A model generated the notes under the pieces. It ran no database searches and was not told the DNA's origin. It saw nothing but the letters and a program-made list of their open reading frames with translations. The position numbers and the translations under genes were made by a program. DNA of 64,000 nucleotides from Pleurostoma richardsiae (lineage: Eukaryota > Ascomycota > Sordariomycetes > Calosphaeriales > Pleurostomataceae). Shown piece by piece: positions 1 through 12,395 of the stretch. The stretch spans positions 2,108,001 through 2,172,000 of the forward strand of contig JANBVO010000002.1 in the NCBI GenBank assembly GCA_030052745.1. Reading direction: 5' to 3'. Within the stretch, counting starts at the first letter, position 1. Every line of letters starts with the position of its first letter.

Positions 1-1148
1 GCCCTGATGGACAGACTGTTGTCAGTTCCTCTTCGACTTCCTCCGCACTTCTCTACGGCAGATGCTATCCCTTGTCTTCTCGAAGATGATGAGTTCTGGG
101 CACTGAAAAGGCGAACCCCGATCTTGGCAACTTCCAGAACAAATATCAATCAGGATATAATGACGCTTTCCGAGATGTTATTCTCCGTTTGCAGATCTTA
201 CGGCGAGAGCGGCTCCCAAGTCCCCCTGCAGTCTCTCAGACTGCAGTTCTACAATTATTCAAACTCTCTGCCCGAAGCCATGCAGTATAAAAGCACGAAC
301 CTCGAACGGCATCGTCAATATCACACGCTTCGAAAGTTTGCGTATATGCACCTCCTTTATCACCATGTCGGCATGTTGATACACTTCCAAACACTACAGG
401 ATCCGCAAGCGAACCCTTCAGATGCCTTGGAATGCCACAGACACGCCTATGCTATCGTTGAAATCATTGAGTACTGCTGGACCAAAGCTGGATTTGACCT
501 ACACAACTTTTCACTAGGTCAAATATTGACTGTCGCTACTGTCGTACATACGCATGCGTTGCTCACCGCCCCGTCACCTGATGTACTAGAGCAAGTCCGA
601 TCCAGAGTTGGTGCGATACGGAACTGTATAGTTCGGGTGCAGGGGCATACGCGGCTCTTCAACTGGGTTGTAAGCAAGTCTCTCGTTATATATCGGCTTC
701 ATGTGTCGCTGACAGCCGAAAGCTTCAACACGTGGAAGCGTTTTGGAGAATCTGTTGCCAGAATAACTCATTGACGGCCGGAATGTTCAGCCGAGATCCG
801 CACCTTCTTGCCAAGATGTTGCAGATGGGCAGCTTTTACGAGACTGCCGACCATCGCACGGGCGGTAAGTTGGTTGTTCGACTAGTAAGTGTGTCTCTCA
901 GGCCTGATCGGATTCTATTAGGCCGTCTTCAGCCAGTCGACCACGCTACTTCAACCAAGTCTCCGCTCCATTTGCACATGGGTTTCTCGCCTGCCGCGGA
1001 GTTCGGCGAAGCAATGCCTTTCGATAGCGATAACAGTAACTATCTGGGCCAGTGGTCGCGGGACACGAACGTTGAGAATTTCGAGGACTTTGCCTGGATT
1101 TTTTCGGACTCCTCATTGTCGGAACTCTATGCTATACCACGAAATTGA
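1..1148 (+). CDS. Fungal-specific transcription factor, C-terminal part (5' end outside window)
   Basis: This is the 3' part of a regulator of the fungal_trans (middle homology region) type. The reading frame is open from base 1, so the gene begins upstream and any zinc cluster lies outside the window. The exons I infer are 1-669, 723-864 and 922-1148. The first intron starts GTAAGC and has a CTGAC branch site; the second starts GTAAGT and ends TTAG. Both joins restore one continuous frame. Visible features are helical segments with alternating aromatic residues (LRKFAYMHLLYHHVGM, QILTVATVVHTHALL) and an acidic, aromatic tail (NFEDFAWIFSDSSL) that could activate transcription. It converges on the GH3 gene, with stop codons only about 10 bp apart, which makes it a candidate regulator of that gene and of the sugar porter. 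Family level is fairly sure; the target genes are inference. Confidence 0.72.
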
Positions 1149-1157
1149 CGCGATCAG

Positions 1158-3859
1158 TCATTTTCCGGTCCACGTGAACCCACTGGACAACGAGAACTCC
1201 ATCGTATGAGAGATATCCACGCTCGACAGGCCGATGAGCAGCTTGTAAGAACCTTCTTGAGCCCGCCAGCATGCGTCGTCTGCGTCGTAGAAACTGAAAC
1301 TGTACTTGTCTAGATTCAGGATGACCTTTTCTTTCTTACCGGCGTCAATTGCGACCTTGGAAAAAGCCTGCAGTTCCTTCACCGGTCTTGTTCGACCCAG
1401 CAGGCGCGTTGGTAGCTGGATGTAACATTGAAGCACAGTTTTCCCAGACCGGCTTCCCAAGTTCTCAATCTCACAATGGACCTGAAGTGTGTCAGACACG
1501 TTGGAAATGACGTTGTGGTTCAGAAACATGGCGCTTGATATCGCAAATGTCGTGTAAGATAGGCCAAATCCAAATGGATACAACGGATCCGGGTTTGTCG
1601 GCCGGTCATACCACCGGTATCCCACATCGAGACCCTCTTCATACTTGAGAATGAGGTCGTCTCCGACAGGGAAGTTTCCAAAAGAAGAATTGTCCTCAAT
1701 CTTTCTCGGCCATGACAAAGGAAGCCTGCCGCTCGGGTTGATGAGACCCGACAGGACCGCTGCCACCGAGTCGCCGCCTTCCTGGCCTGGAAACCAAGCT
1801 TGGAGGATAGCAGGGACCTTGTCAGAAAACTGCGTCATCCCCACGGGCGAGCCTGAGAAGTTGATGACGACAGTCTTCGGGTTAGATTTGACCACAGAAT
1901 CAATCAGGTCATACTGATCCGGAGTGAGATCCATTGTGTCGCGGTCGTAGCCCTCAGATTCGAATTCATTAGTAGTGCCGACGCAGACCACAGCGTAGTC
2001 GCACTCTTTAGCGGCAATTGACGCTTCTCTTTTGCGCTCTTCGAGATCGATGTTTTCATGGAAGCGGACCGTGCTACCCTGAAACATCATACCAGACACA
2101 GGAGGGGCGTGCAGGATGTCGGGTTCACAGGCCCAAGAATGGAGCTGGATGGTATAGCGACGACCGGCATCCATCTTGTACGTGAATCGCCGCTCGAGGT
2201 AGCGCTTGAAGAAGTAAAAGGATTCGGGCTTCAGATTGGTTTCCTGCGGGCGCTCAAAGACGACTTTTCCATCGATCAGACAGTCGGCTCGGCCGGTGCT
2301 GATGACGGAGAAGATATGGTCGCCGCTAGACGGAGCGACTATATCGAATGTGATCCTCGTGCAATAATCTTCGGCGAGGTAATCTGGCCACTTCTCCTTG
2401 ATCATATACTCAGGTAAAGCTACCATGTCTTCATGTACCTGGTTCTCGCCAATGACGTTGCCGTTGAACCATTCAATCTTGACTGGCTTAAGAGTAGGCT
2501 TCTCCTTCCCAGTCTGGAGGATGATGGATGGTTCTGCATGAGGAACTGCACCAAAGACGGGGACGCCAGATGCGACCCGGACATTGTACCCAAGACTTTG
2601 CATGCCATGAATTGGAGTCACGGCGTGCAGGGCGTTGACCCGGGCGCTTCCTCCCCCGCCTTGAACAAGCGACGCTGCGTGTTGCCCGATCATGGCCACT
2701 GAAGCACCTCTTGGAATCGGAAGGACTGAAGCGTCGTTCTTCAACAAGACCATTCCCTCGGCTGCCGCAGTCTTGATGAAACCGTCTCGTTTCGCATCTT
2801 CGACTTCTCGCTCTGGAGGCTCCTCAGGGTTTTCGAAGCGGCCCAAGCGCTTTGCCAGCTCCAGTACTCGCCCGACTGTCTTGTCGACGAGTGTAGTAGA
2901 TAAGGTCCCATTTTCAATGAGTCGCAGGACCAGGTCTTTGGTCCTCCACTTCGCCGGTGCTGGCATCTCGATGTCAACACCGGCCTCGATCCCAGGACCG
3001 GTTGAGTACGTGCCCATCCAGTCCGAGATGATGAGACCCTTGAAGCCCCATTCTTCTCTCAAAACATCGTTCACGAGACGAGAGCTGTCTGCGACGTATT
3101 CGTTGTTGACTTTGTTATAACTACATTCTCCTCGTTAGCGGTCTCTATCTTCACGGTAGGTGACAGGAGCCGAACCTCGTCATGAAGCACCATGGGTCCG
3201 AAAGTTTGACGACGAACTGGAACGCTTTTAGGTAGATTTCCCGAAGGGTCTGCTCATCCACCTCGACCGACAGCTTCGTACGCGAGTTCTCAGCTTCGTT
3301 GGCGACGAAATGCTTTGGAGTTGCGGCAACCCCTTCATCCTGGCACCCTCTGACGTAGGCCGCAGCGAGCGAGCCGAGGACGAGAGGGTCCTCAGAGTAC
3401 GTCTCGTAGTTGCGGCCGCCGAGCGGGCTCCGTATCACGTTCAGGGTCGGTCCCAGCAGGATGTTTGCGGCTTTTGATTTTGCTTCTCGCGCGATGCATC
3501 TCCCTGTCTCATAGAGGACGCCTGTGTCGAACGTTGCTCCAAGACAAGTGCCGCAGGGAAAACAAGCCGCCTTGATGCCGCTCACATAACTCTCCCCCCT
3601 GGCGCCATTGGGACCATCAGTAAGCTTTGAAGGATGTCAGTGGAGGCCGTGATCAAGGTAACTCAATTTCGTGCAAGAATATTTCACGAACCTTGAGATG
3701 GGGCACGAACACGCCGTCTCTCTTGATGACGGGCGTGCGCCACCAGTCAGTACCAGCGAGAAACGAGATCTTCTCCTCGAGGGTCAATCTCGAGAGGATG
3801 TCGGAGATCTCGTCGTGCATGCCTTGAAGTGAGCCCATCTTGCATGCAATGCACGTCAC
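1158..3859 (-). CDS. Intracellular GH3 beta-glucosidase with PA14 insert
   Basis: This enzyme hydrolyses terminal beta-D-glucosyl residues, probably of cellobiose-type oligosaccharides in the cytoplasm. Exons are 3859-3692, 3624-3176 and 3120-1158, separated by introns of 67 and 55 nt, giving about 859 aa. The N-terminal GH3 barrel carries LTDGPNGARG, the KHFVANEAE substrate-binding loop and the nucleophile Asp (about residue 239) in LIISDWMGT. The second GH3 domain follows and is interrupted by a PA14-like beta domain (FDIVAPSSGDHIFSVIS). The acid/base candidate is Glu in ESEGYDRDTMDL. A fibronectin-III-like domain ends the protein. I see no signal peptide: the start MTCIACKMGSLQGMHDE is soluble (a second Met seven codons on is possible), so the protein is probably intracellular. 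It is divergent from a sugar porter, as expected for uptake of the sugar followed by internal cleavage. Confidence 0.93.
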
Positions 3860-4469
3860 AAACGAGAAGACTAGAACTGCTTCACGTTACAAGGTTGAGA
3901 ACTTGTTCACGGGGGGGATCGACTCAACACTCGCTGAGCCTTCAACGGAGCTCGGCCCGGCGACTGACTGGCCTAGGTTGAGATGAGGCCCGGAGGCGGT
4001 GCCCCAGTTGCCGAACCGCCCTGATAACTGTTTTCGGTGCGCGGCCGCAGTGGGTTCTCATTGGCTATGCTCCGATATCACCGAATCCATCGAGTCCGGC
4101 GTCGGCGGCTACCCACTCCTATTCGCTCCTCGATATCTTTGTTCCCACTAGCCTCCCTATCTCACGGCTGGTCGACCTCCTTATCAGCACTATGCGATTT
4201 CCATGAGCCTGTTCGCCATGCACGCTCATGCTTGGTGATATTGAGTCCATCTCAGCGTCGCCAGTATGATACAGAAGTGTCTATATCTAAGAAGCATCTC
4301 CCGCAAGCAGGGTCGCATATCCCGAGTCCACAAGGCACCTCATGTTTCAACACCTTCCTGGATCTATCTCCCCATCAGCTAGCCTTGTGCTGCGATCATA
4401 CTGAGCCAAACTTCTTTGTCGCTGCCATTCCGGACGGTATCGGCTTAGACAAGAGTCTAGTTTTCTAAA
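3860..4469. promoter_or_regulatory. Divergent promoter between beta-glucosidase and sugar porter
   Basis: This 610-bp spacer lies between two divergent start codons and must hold both promoters. A 143-codon open frame (4037-4468) runs up to one base before the porter ATG, but its arginine/serine/histidine-rich translation matches no family I know, so I treat it as 5' UTR. I see no TATA box I would defend. Confidence 0.5.
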
Positions 4470-6221
4470 ATGGCCTCAGAGAAGGGCGATGTCAAAGGTT
4501 CCGCGGCCCTCGAAGCTGACGAGACCGCTTCAATCAGCCAGGGTCGCCTCGACACCATCCATAACATCGATGAGCGTGTCCAGCACCTTGCACGGGAGGC
4601 GCCGCCATTTTACCGCAACCACAACCTTCTCATCTTGTACATGTTGATGGTCCCGGGATGCATTATTCCAGCTGTCACGCTCGGATTTGACAGTGCTATG
4701 ATGAATGGACTCCAATCTGTGCCAACATGGCTCTCGTGTAAGAAGCTCTCTCATCGCATGAAAGATAGACTAAGCTCTTGGGCTCACATGTTACATCGTC
4801 TCCAGACTTTGGCAACCCGGAGGGTAGCACCCTTGGGATCCTCAATGCCGTTCTCGCTCTCGGCGCTATCTGTGCAACTCCCTTCATCAGTCCCGTATGC
4901 GACCGCTGGGGAAGACGAATGGGCATCTTCGTTGGTGCTATCATCATGCTCATTGGCGGCGTCATCCAAGGAGCCTCTGTCCACAGTGCGTCCTGCCATT
5001 TCCGAGCTAATAGCTCGCCCGCCTCTGCCTCCAGGTGCAGAGGACTTCCGCCCCCGTAACTGACAATGCTCATTACACTTAGTCGCAATGTTCATCATTT
5101 CCCGGTTCGTCATTGGGAGCGGTCTCATCTTCGCGAACGCTTGTGTCCCCGTGCTGATGGGCGAGCTCGCTCACCCGAAAGACCGCATGGTGGTCACATC
5201 TTTGTACCAGACTTCCTGGTACATTGGCGCTATCATAGCTGCGTGGACGACATTTGGGACGTTCAGGATCGACAATAACTGGGCCTGGCGGATTCCTTCG
5301 TACATGCAGGCAGGTTTTGCCGTGATCCAGATCATGGGAGTCTGGTTCCTTCCAGAATCACCGCGCTTCCTGATCGCCAAGGGTCGGACCAATGAGGCAA
5401 AGGCCGTTTTGACCAAATACCATGCCAATGGTGACGAGGAGTCCGCCCTCGTCGACCTGGCGTTTGCTGAGATGCGCGCCACCATCGAGAGCGAGATGAC
5501 GGCCATGAAGGGCTGGAAGACACTCCTCCAGACGCCGGGGAACCGGCGCAGAATGCTTCTCATGGTCCTGCTTGGGCTCTTCAGCCAGTGGTCGGGCAAC
5601 GGTCTGGTGAGCTACTACCTGGGAAAGGTCCTCGCCACGGTCGGCGTGACAAGTTCAAACACGCAGACCATCATCAACGGCTGCCTCATGATATTCAACT
5701 GGATCACGGCCACTACGTCCGCCTTCTTGACAGCCAAGTTGAAGCGCCGAACGCAGTTTCTCATCTCCGGCTTCGGCATGCTGGCCGTTTTCTCGGCGCA
5801 GACGCTGTGTGCTGGGCTCTTCAATGAGCACGGGAACCAGGGCGCGGGCTACGGCGTCGTTGCCATGCTGTTCGTCTACTACGCCTTCTACAACCTCGGC
5901 TTCAACGCTCTGGTCTACTCATACCCCGTCGAAGTCCTGCCGTACCCGATCCGGGCCAAGGGGTTCTCGGTGCTTATGTTCTTCGGCAAGGTCGCCAACT
6001 TCCTCAACACCTTTGTCAACCCCATCGGACTGCAGGCAATGAGCTGGAAGTACTATGCGGTGTACGTCGGTTGGCTCTGCGTTGAGTGTGGATGTATCTG
6101 GGCTTTCTTCGTTGAGACTAAAGGCCCCAGCCTCGAGGCTATTGCGACCGCTTTTGATGGCGAGAGAGTTGCAGTCCATGTCGGGCAGTTGAAAGAGGTT
6201 GAGGATAAGACTAAGGAGTAG
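4470..6221 (+). CDS. MFS sugar transporter (lactose permease / hexose transporter type)
   Basis: A plasma-membrane sugar/H+ symporter of the Sugar_tr family. Exons are 4470-4737, 4806-4985 and 5083-6221, giving 528 aa, the usual length for 12-TM fungal sugar porters. The first join restores WLSYFGNPEGS and the second HIAMFIISRF. Family signatures are visible: DRWGRRMG after TM2, PESPRFL after TM6, and ETKGPSLE near the C-terminus. The N-terminus is soluble and charged (MASEKGDVKG). Because it diverges from an intracellular GH3 beta-glucosidase, a disaccharide such as cellobiose, lactose or another beta-glucoside is the most likely substrate. Sequence alone cannot separate these, and monosaccharide transport is not excluded. 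Confidence 0.93.
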
Positions 6222-6389
6222 ACATCGTGCATTGATGGCAGGCACCGAGGCCGGATGTTGCATTTATTTCTGCCATATTTGACCGCCCGTGGCTGCCAGC
6301 TCATGAAAGCGGGGGAATAACTTCACCCAGATAGTCAATACTCTCGTGATCCTTCTACATTATGATTCTCCTCATCGTCTTCCGTAGTC

Positions 6390-7870
6390 ATGCCCGACGA
6401 CGGGAATGCTAGTGCTAGCTCACCCACGGCCGGTGTGGCATCCTCCGAGCCACCAGCAGCTGAGAGTCCTACCGGTGTTCTCCCTGGTGGGCACTGGGCG
6501 CAAGCCGAATTAGTTTGTGCTACCCACCTTGCTTTTCATGACCATAGCACGCATGCTAAAAAGACCCGTTGCGGGAGCTAAGCCCGCAGAAGATGACAAT
6601 GACTCGTCTCTCGGCGATGATGCCGTCAGCTCCACGGCTTCGATCACCTCAAGCATTCTCAGATATCGGACAGTGTTAGGGAGGACATACCACAGCGAGC
6701 GGGGTAACGCTCAATATTGGTAACGGGATCCGCTCTCATCACGTCCTGATCTCTTGCTGATTTCTTTTAAAGGGGTGCGAATGATGAACAGGCGAGCGAG
6801 ACCTTGGATCTCGCGTAAGTCATGTCGTAGAGTCCTCAGTCGACGTTGCACTGTGTTGATCTCAAACAGCCATCATTTTCTCACGCTCTGCCTGGACGAC
6901 AAGCTCCATCTAGCGCCGCTGGCAAAGACCATACAGGTTAGTCCTCGGTAGCTTGTCTAGCTCAATTGGTGTGAAGGCTTACAAGCCTGTCAGAAAGCAC
7001 TAGATATCGGCACTGGAACAGGCATCTGGGCCATGTAGGTTAAACGCATTCTTATTAGACACGACACATATTGATATCCTGACAGCGATTTTGCCGACCA
7101 GTATCCTGACTGTGAGGTGATCGGGACAGATTTGTCTCCCATCCAGCCCAGCTGGGTGCCGCCGAATCTGAAATTGTAGGTCTATAGCACAGTGACTTCA
7201 TGCCGCCTTACTTACCTATGTGGACAGCGAAATCGATGACTGTACGCAACACTGGACCTATGCCCCTGGTTCCATAGACTTTGTCCATGGGCGCTACCTG
7301 CTTGGCAGCATAGGAGATTGGGTTGCACTGGCCAAGGAGGCTTACAAGTCCCTCAAGCCGGGTGGCTTCTTCGAAAGTTACGAAGCGTCGCCTTTTATAG
7401 GCAGCGAGGATGGCACCGTAACCGAAACGAGTGCCATGGGCCAGTGGGGCAAGTTGTTTGTGGAGGGCGGGAAGAAGCTCGGGCAGACGTTCACCGTCGT
7501 GCCTGATGGGCTGCAGAAGAAAGCCATGGAAGAAGCTGGCTTCGTCGATATTCAGGAGTGGGATTTTAATGTGAGTAACTGTCTGTGCTCGAGATGCAAA
7601 GTATAGCACTGGGAACCACTCTAACAATTATATCTACAGGCACCACTGGGCCAGTGGCCAATGGATGCGAAGTTGAAGGAGATTGGGATATATTCTCAAT
7701 TCGCCCTCGAGAATGATATTCCAGGCTTCGTGTCATTTGTTGCTAATCTGCTGGGGTGGTCGAAAGAGGAGGTTGAGGTGTACGCTGCTCATTTTCGCCG
7801 CGAAATGCGCAATAAAGCGCTCCACGGTATTATCAAGCTGAAAGTTGTTTGGGGCAAGAAGCCGGAATGA
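6390..7870 (+). CDS. SAM-dependent methyltransferase, LaeA/UMTA-like
   Basis: A class I methyltransferase of the large fungal LaeA-like family. Eight exons rebuild 346 aa: 6390-6486, 6590-6719, 6773-6814, 6870-6936, 6994-7034, 7086-7175, 7228-7570 and 7640-7870. Every internal join restores a conserved segment ([68 protein letters not shown]). The SAM-binding glycine motif is [17 protein letters not shown], followed by the acidic GTDLSP. The N-terminus is a low-complexity Ala/Ser/Pro tail, and the first intron (103 nt, GTGGGC...CGCAG) is the least certain. Relatives include secondary-metabolism regulators and small-molecule methyltransferases. No biosynthetic core gene lies nearby, so the substrate is unknown. 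Confidence 0.9.
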
Positions 7871-8401
7871 GCTCAAGAAGCAGAAGCCGAGTTTGTCGGA
7901 GGGTCGGTCGGACGACCTACTAACCATTAGGAAACCGTCAGTTGGACAGTCATTGAACGTCAACCTGTCTACAGAGAACTTTTACACCTTTAGAACGCAT
8001 TTACATCTCCCATAGAATGAAACACTCCGCTTACAAGGCTATAACGTCATTATAAAGTATTATCGTTATGAGAATTCAAGTGCATGGTATATAACAATCT
8101 TGCCGCGTACGTACGAGGCTGTTCTGTTAATTTCATCCGACTTGAGCGAAACCAATTCAACTGCCGTAGACAGTCAAGATGGAACCCCTAAGTGAGGATG
8201 CTTTACCCATCTCAAGAGTATGATGAGCATCGCTTGCCTCGAGTGCTCCCTGAGAAGGCGGCAAAATCATCTGATAAATTACTATTGTCAGGCCTATTGC
8301 ACAATGCTGATACGACGAAGAGCTGCAATATATTAGGGATTGTCCCTAATTGACCGAACCCCTGACCCTACATTACATCTAGTGCCTCGGACAGCGTGGG
8401 T
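7871..8401. other. Intergenic, convergent 3' ends
   Basis: About 530 bp between the 3' ends of the methyltransferase and the nucleobase permease. It is AT-rich around 7980-8110, consistent with 3' UTR and poly(A) signals. I see no gene or RNA here. Confidence 0.5.
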
Positions 8402-10081
8402 TTAGACGCGACCCAAGACTCTCGTCTCTATCCACCTGAACGGGACATAAAGGACAGCAGTGATGGCAAACGCCATCTCGAAGCCGATATCTCCGGTCTT
8501 CTGCGCAATGGGTCCGGTGTACCAGATCTGCGCCATCCCCGGGATCACTACAGCGAAGCTGAGCGCCGCAGCAGCCAGCGCAGCCACACCCGGAGGCAGC
8601 GATCTTGCCGTCTCCCACTGGCTAAGGTCGTAGCTCTCCGCCCTGCCCCGACGGAAGACGAGATGCTCTAGGACGACGACAGCGACGAAGGCGGCAGGCC
8701 AGTAGCCGATAACGCCGAGGAAGTTGCTCAGAGACGAGAAGAAGTCGGCCGCGACCCTGATGGAGACAGGGATGATGACGGCAGTGGCAATAATGGTATA
8801 GAAGATACGTGGGATCCGGAGTCGAACGAGAAACAAGAGGGCCTGGAAGTTGAGGGTGAGGGCGTAGACTGAGCCGACGACGTTGCCGAGGACGCTCAGG
8901 GCCAGGAGAACCAGAAGGAACTTGCCGAAGCCCCCTGCCGGCTCGAGCATGGCCCCCAGCACTCCTCCGACGTCGTTGGTGTTGTAGCCATCTTCCCAAG
9001 AAGGGACGTTCGGGACAGCACCACCGATGGCGGCGCCCAGGATCATCAAAGGAATTGCGCCGGTAACGAGGCCGATATAGGAGGGGCTAAAGATTGAAGT
9101 CCTGTGAACGTCATTATTAGTGACATGCTATCTACCGGCAGTAAAGAAAGGGGACATACTTCTTCGACCGGCTATCGAAATACGTCGTGAAATCGCTGGC
9201 GATCGCCGACCAAGGAAGGAAAAACCCAGCGATGAGGGCCGCAAAGCTAAGCACGCTGCTAGCCGACGCCGGTGCAGCATCAACCTGTTTATGTAGGTGC
9301 TTTCCGCCACAGCCGACTGCAACGAGCATTGCGACGAGTGTTGGGAACCACGCGTAACGATCAAACTGGTGGATCACTCGGGAGCCGAAGAATATGATGA
9401 TGAGGTTGATGATGGCAACGATCACAATGCCGACGTTCACCGAGAGTTTATCTGGGTTGATGGCGGACAGTGCTTGGCCTCCGAGGATGCAGTCTATAAT
9501 TCCATACCCAGCGAGAGTAGCCATGTTCAAGACAAGGGGGACGGCGGTGCCATAGAGCCTGTATCATATATCTGTAAGCCGATGACATCGATGCTGGCGA
9601 AAAAGGAGACGAACCCAAAGGCGTATCGTGCATGTATCATCTGCCGGAGACCGAGGACAGCTCCGAGGTGTGAGAGATATGGTGCAGAGAGGGCAGTGAG
9701 CAGACCGAAGAAGAGGATGACAAGGGAACAGTCTCGCAGGCCGAGCCCGTAGCTCAGCGTTCCGGCCATTCCTGTAGAGACACTGAGGGCGAGGAACACG
9801 TTAGGTGTAACTGCGACGCGACAGAGAAAGGACGGCGATGGACTGTTGTTGGCTCACGCGATGAGGTTGAAGTTCATGGAGAACCACAAGGTAGACAGGT
9901 TGATATAACGGCGATCGGTCTGCTCCTCGGCCGGCACTGGCTCGCTCCCATGCTGCTCAACTCCACGCAGCAATGCCGCTCGCTTCCACAGCATAGAAAG
10001 ACCATGATCCTTGACTTCAGTAAGCTGACCTTGTACAGGGGCTGGACCCTGCCTCTCTTCAGCCGACTTTTCGGATGCCAT
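8402..10081 (-). CDS. NCS1-family nucleobase (purine-cytosine type) permease
   Basis: A nucleobase:cation symporter of the Fcy/Fur (NCS1) family in the plasma membrane. Exons are 10081-9858, 9782-9615, 9558-9160 and 9101-8402, giving 496 aa. The joins restore NLIAVSTGMAGTL, RYAFGLYGTAVP and SRSKKTSIFSPS, all typical of the family; the first intron has a perfect CTAAC branch. The N-terminus is cytosolic and charged, followed by STLWFSMNFNLIA (TM1), GLGLRDC and LGLRQMIHARYAFG, which match the conserved NCS1 TM2-TM3 block, and SDFTTYFDSRSKK between TM6 and TM7. The likely cargo is cytosine, adenine, hypoxanthine or guanine; allantoin, uracil and thiamine relatives exist. Its start faces an amidohydrolase gene 851 bp away, which suggests uptake followed by deamination. 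Confidence 0.9.
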
Positions 10082-10932
10082 GGCTGTATGTGGAAGATAT
10101 AACGAGATCAGTGCAAAAGGATCGCTTCATGCATGAGACATTACCATACCAGAGTAGGGAGAGAAGTGAAGGACGGGAAGATCATATTTGTATTTGAAGG
10201 AGCCCACAGCTCATGGCCAAGACTGTTTGGGTCGTGACTGATGCTAACACAGAGTACCTTTTCCCTAGCTATCAAATATCATAGACGGCCATTGTCTCTC
10301 CTCGGCGAGCAGCGTATATCGCCGCCACGAAGAGTCCTATCTTCGGCCAAGAACAACGACGATACAAATTCCCGCCTCTATCAGACCGAAACAGGAAACT
10401 ATAGCCCCTGTTCCTTGAGCCCACCCCCTTGGCATTCTGGGTCCGCTCACCTCGCGGAGCACCACGACGCATAGACCCCGCGAAGGCATCTGCCTCGAAT
10501 CTTCAGTGTGGCCTTCATATCTGGAGCCGGCCCCGACAGGGCGGATGACTCTGGGGCGAGATCATGGAACACTGACTCGGTGGTACACGACAGCGGCAAT
10601 GCTAGCGCGAATGCTAGGGGGTTCTCGCCGTGAGAGCTTCACAGATTGATAAGGGGTCAGACGACTTGAGTGGGTCCAGGCTTGAGCAACTCTGATAACA
10701 GGGGGCTATGCCGGAAAAGGAAACTATAGACGCAAACCCGAAGAGGAAAGTATAGACCAGTCGGAAACAAGAGCTGCAGACGAACAAATGAAGACGGAGT
10801 GATAATACACGCTGGATTAAGTGGGTGGTGGTATATAATCTCGAGCAGGTTCATCGGTACAGCCTTTCCGGCTTCCCTGTAGTGCCTTGAATCTTTTGGA
10901 TTGATGTTCCTGCTCTTGTCCATATTGCCATC
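10082..10932. promoter_or_regulatory. Divergent promoter, permease / amidohydrolase
   Basis: An 850-bp spacer between two divergent start codons. It is mixed in composition, with no gene-like open frame. A TATA-like GTATATAA lies near 10840, about 95 bp before the amidohydrolase ATG. Shared control by the adjacent Zn2Cys6 factor is an inference. Confidence 0.45.
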
Positions 10933-12337
10933 ATGACCCGAATTGTCATTTTTAACACGACTGTTCTGACCCTAGACGATGAGGACAGTTTCTACTATCC
11001 GGGAACGGTGGAGATAGAAAATGACCGTATAACAAAGGTCTATAGCGGCGAGCCAAGCAATGGCATTCTCAGTGATCCGTCCGTCACACTCTTGGATGGT
11101 ACGGACAAATTGGTCATGCCGGGATTTGTCGACTTGCACTTCCATACATCCGTAGCGAAGGTAAACCTCTCTATCTTCGCACGAAAGGAAGAGGGAATGC
11201 ATCTAATCAGTTAAACAGGGATTCGGAGATGAACTTCCTTTGAAGGAATACCTCGAAGAGGTCTGGTATCCCAGCGTCCGGGCCCTGACCAAGGAGCGGA
11301 CCTTCACCGGGGCGATGCACTCATACTACACCGCCATAAAGTCTGGGACCACTACCGTCAATGACATGTACCGGTTCGTGGGCTCTCTCGCCGACGCGGC
11401 GAGCAAGATCGGCATCAGAGCCGTCCTCAGCAACGAGGTAGCTCTCGCCGAGCATGAGCTCGACCTCATCGAGGACAACGAGATCTCCTTCCGCCAGAAC
11501 AACGGCAGGGAGTCGGACCGCATCAGGGTCTGGATGGGCCATGAGTGGATGTGCACCTCGAACCTGGAGTTGATGGCTCAGGTGGGCCAGATGAAGAAGA
11601 AGCTGGGCACAGGATTGCACATCCACCTCTGTGAGTCAGAGGACGAAGTCCAGCAGATGCAAGCGAAGTTCGGGAAGACGCCAGTAGAGATCGCGTACGA
11701 GTCTGACTGCCTCGGCCCCGACACAGTCGCAGCACATTGTGTCCATCTCACAGACAACGACATCGCCCTGCTTGCGAAAACCGGCACCTCCGTTTCGTAC
11801 GACCCCGGGTCAAACGCCAAGCTCGGAAACGGCATCGTGAGGCTGCAGGACCTGCTGGCGGCCGGTGTCAACGTCGGCATGGGCATCGACGCCTTTGAGT
11901 GCGAGAACAGCCCGGATATGTTCGAGCTCATGAAGTTCGGCTCGCTCATCCAGCGGGCCCTGCATAAGGATGCGTCGCTGGCGAAACCATACAACATCTT
12001 GCGTATGGCAACTAGAAACGGAGCTAAAGCCCTTGGGATCGATGCTGGTGCGATCGCACCAGGGAAGAAGGCGGATATCATCGTGGTGGATCTCACCAAG
12101 AACCAGATGTTCACACCACTCCTGAAAGATCCCAAGAATCGCAAGACGATGTTGGAAAGCCATCTTGTCTTTGGCTGTAATGGCTCGGCAGTTCAACATT
12201 CCATTATCGACGGGAAATTGGTAATGCAGGATTCCAAAGTGTTGGCGGTCGACGAAGAGGTGCTGCGGAAGGAAATGGATGCCATGTTCGAAGTTATTTC
12301 CGAAGAGATGAAAGCACTCATCAAGACAGTCGATTAG
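10933..12337 (+). CDS. Metal-dependent amidohydrolase (TrzN/SsnA/guanine-deaminase-like)
   Basis: A hydrolase of the amidohydrolase superfamily that likely deaminates or dechlorinates a nucleobase-like ring. Exons are 10933-11160 and 11219-12337 (58-nt intron), giving 448 aa. The fold is a short beta-sandwich followed by a TIM barrel. Metal ligands are visible: HxH (His69, His71) in GFVDLHFHTS, then HIHLCESEDE and AHCVHL, and the catalytic Asp in GMGIDAFECENSPDM. Close relatives usually have small or Asn residues where this protein has FECENS, so substrate specificity may be unusual. The partner gene is an NCS1 permease transcribed divergently; downstream is a Zn2Cys6 factor on the other strand. 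Together they look like a small nucleobase-use cluster. Candidate substrates are guanine, cytosine and related heterocycles; I cannot choose between them. Confidence 0.9.
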
Positions 12338-12395
12338 CGCAAGGCAGATATAATCGTTAGAGATAAGACAGGCCAGATCAAAGAGATCTAAACAC

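Noticed and set aside
4037-4468. 143-codon frame ending next to the sugar porter ATG
   Set aside because: No family match, odd composition, and it occupies the divergent promoter and 5' UTR.
11810-12395. Long minus-strand continuation of the Zn2Cys6 factor frame through the amidohydrolase
   Set aside because: It is antisense to well-conserved coding sequence, and a good intron (12483-12425) gives the factor a normal end 58 bp before the amidohydrolase stop.
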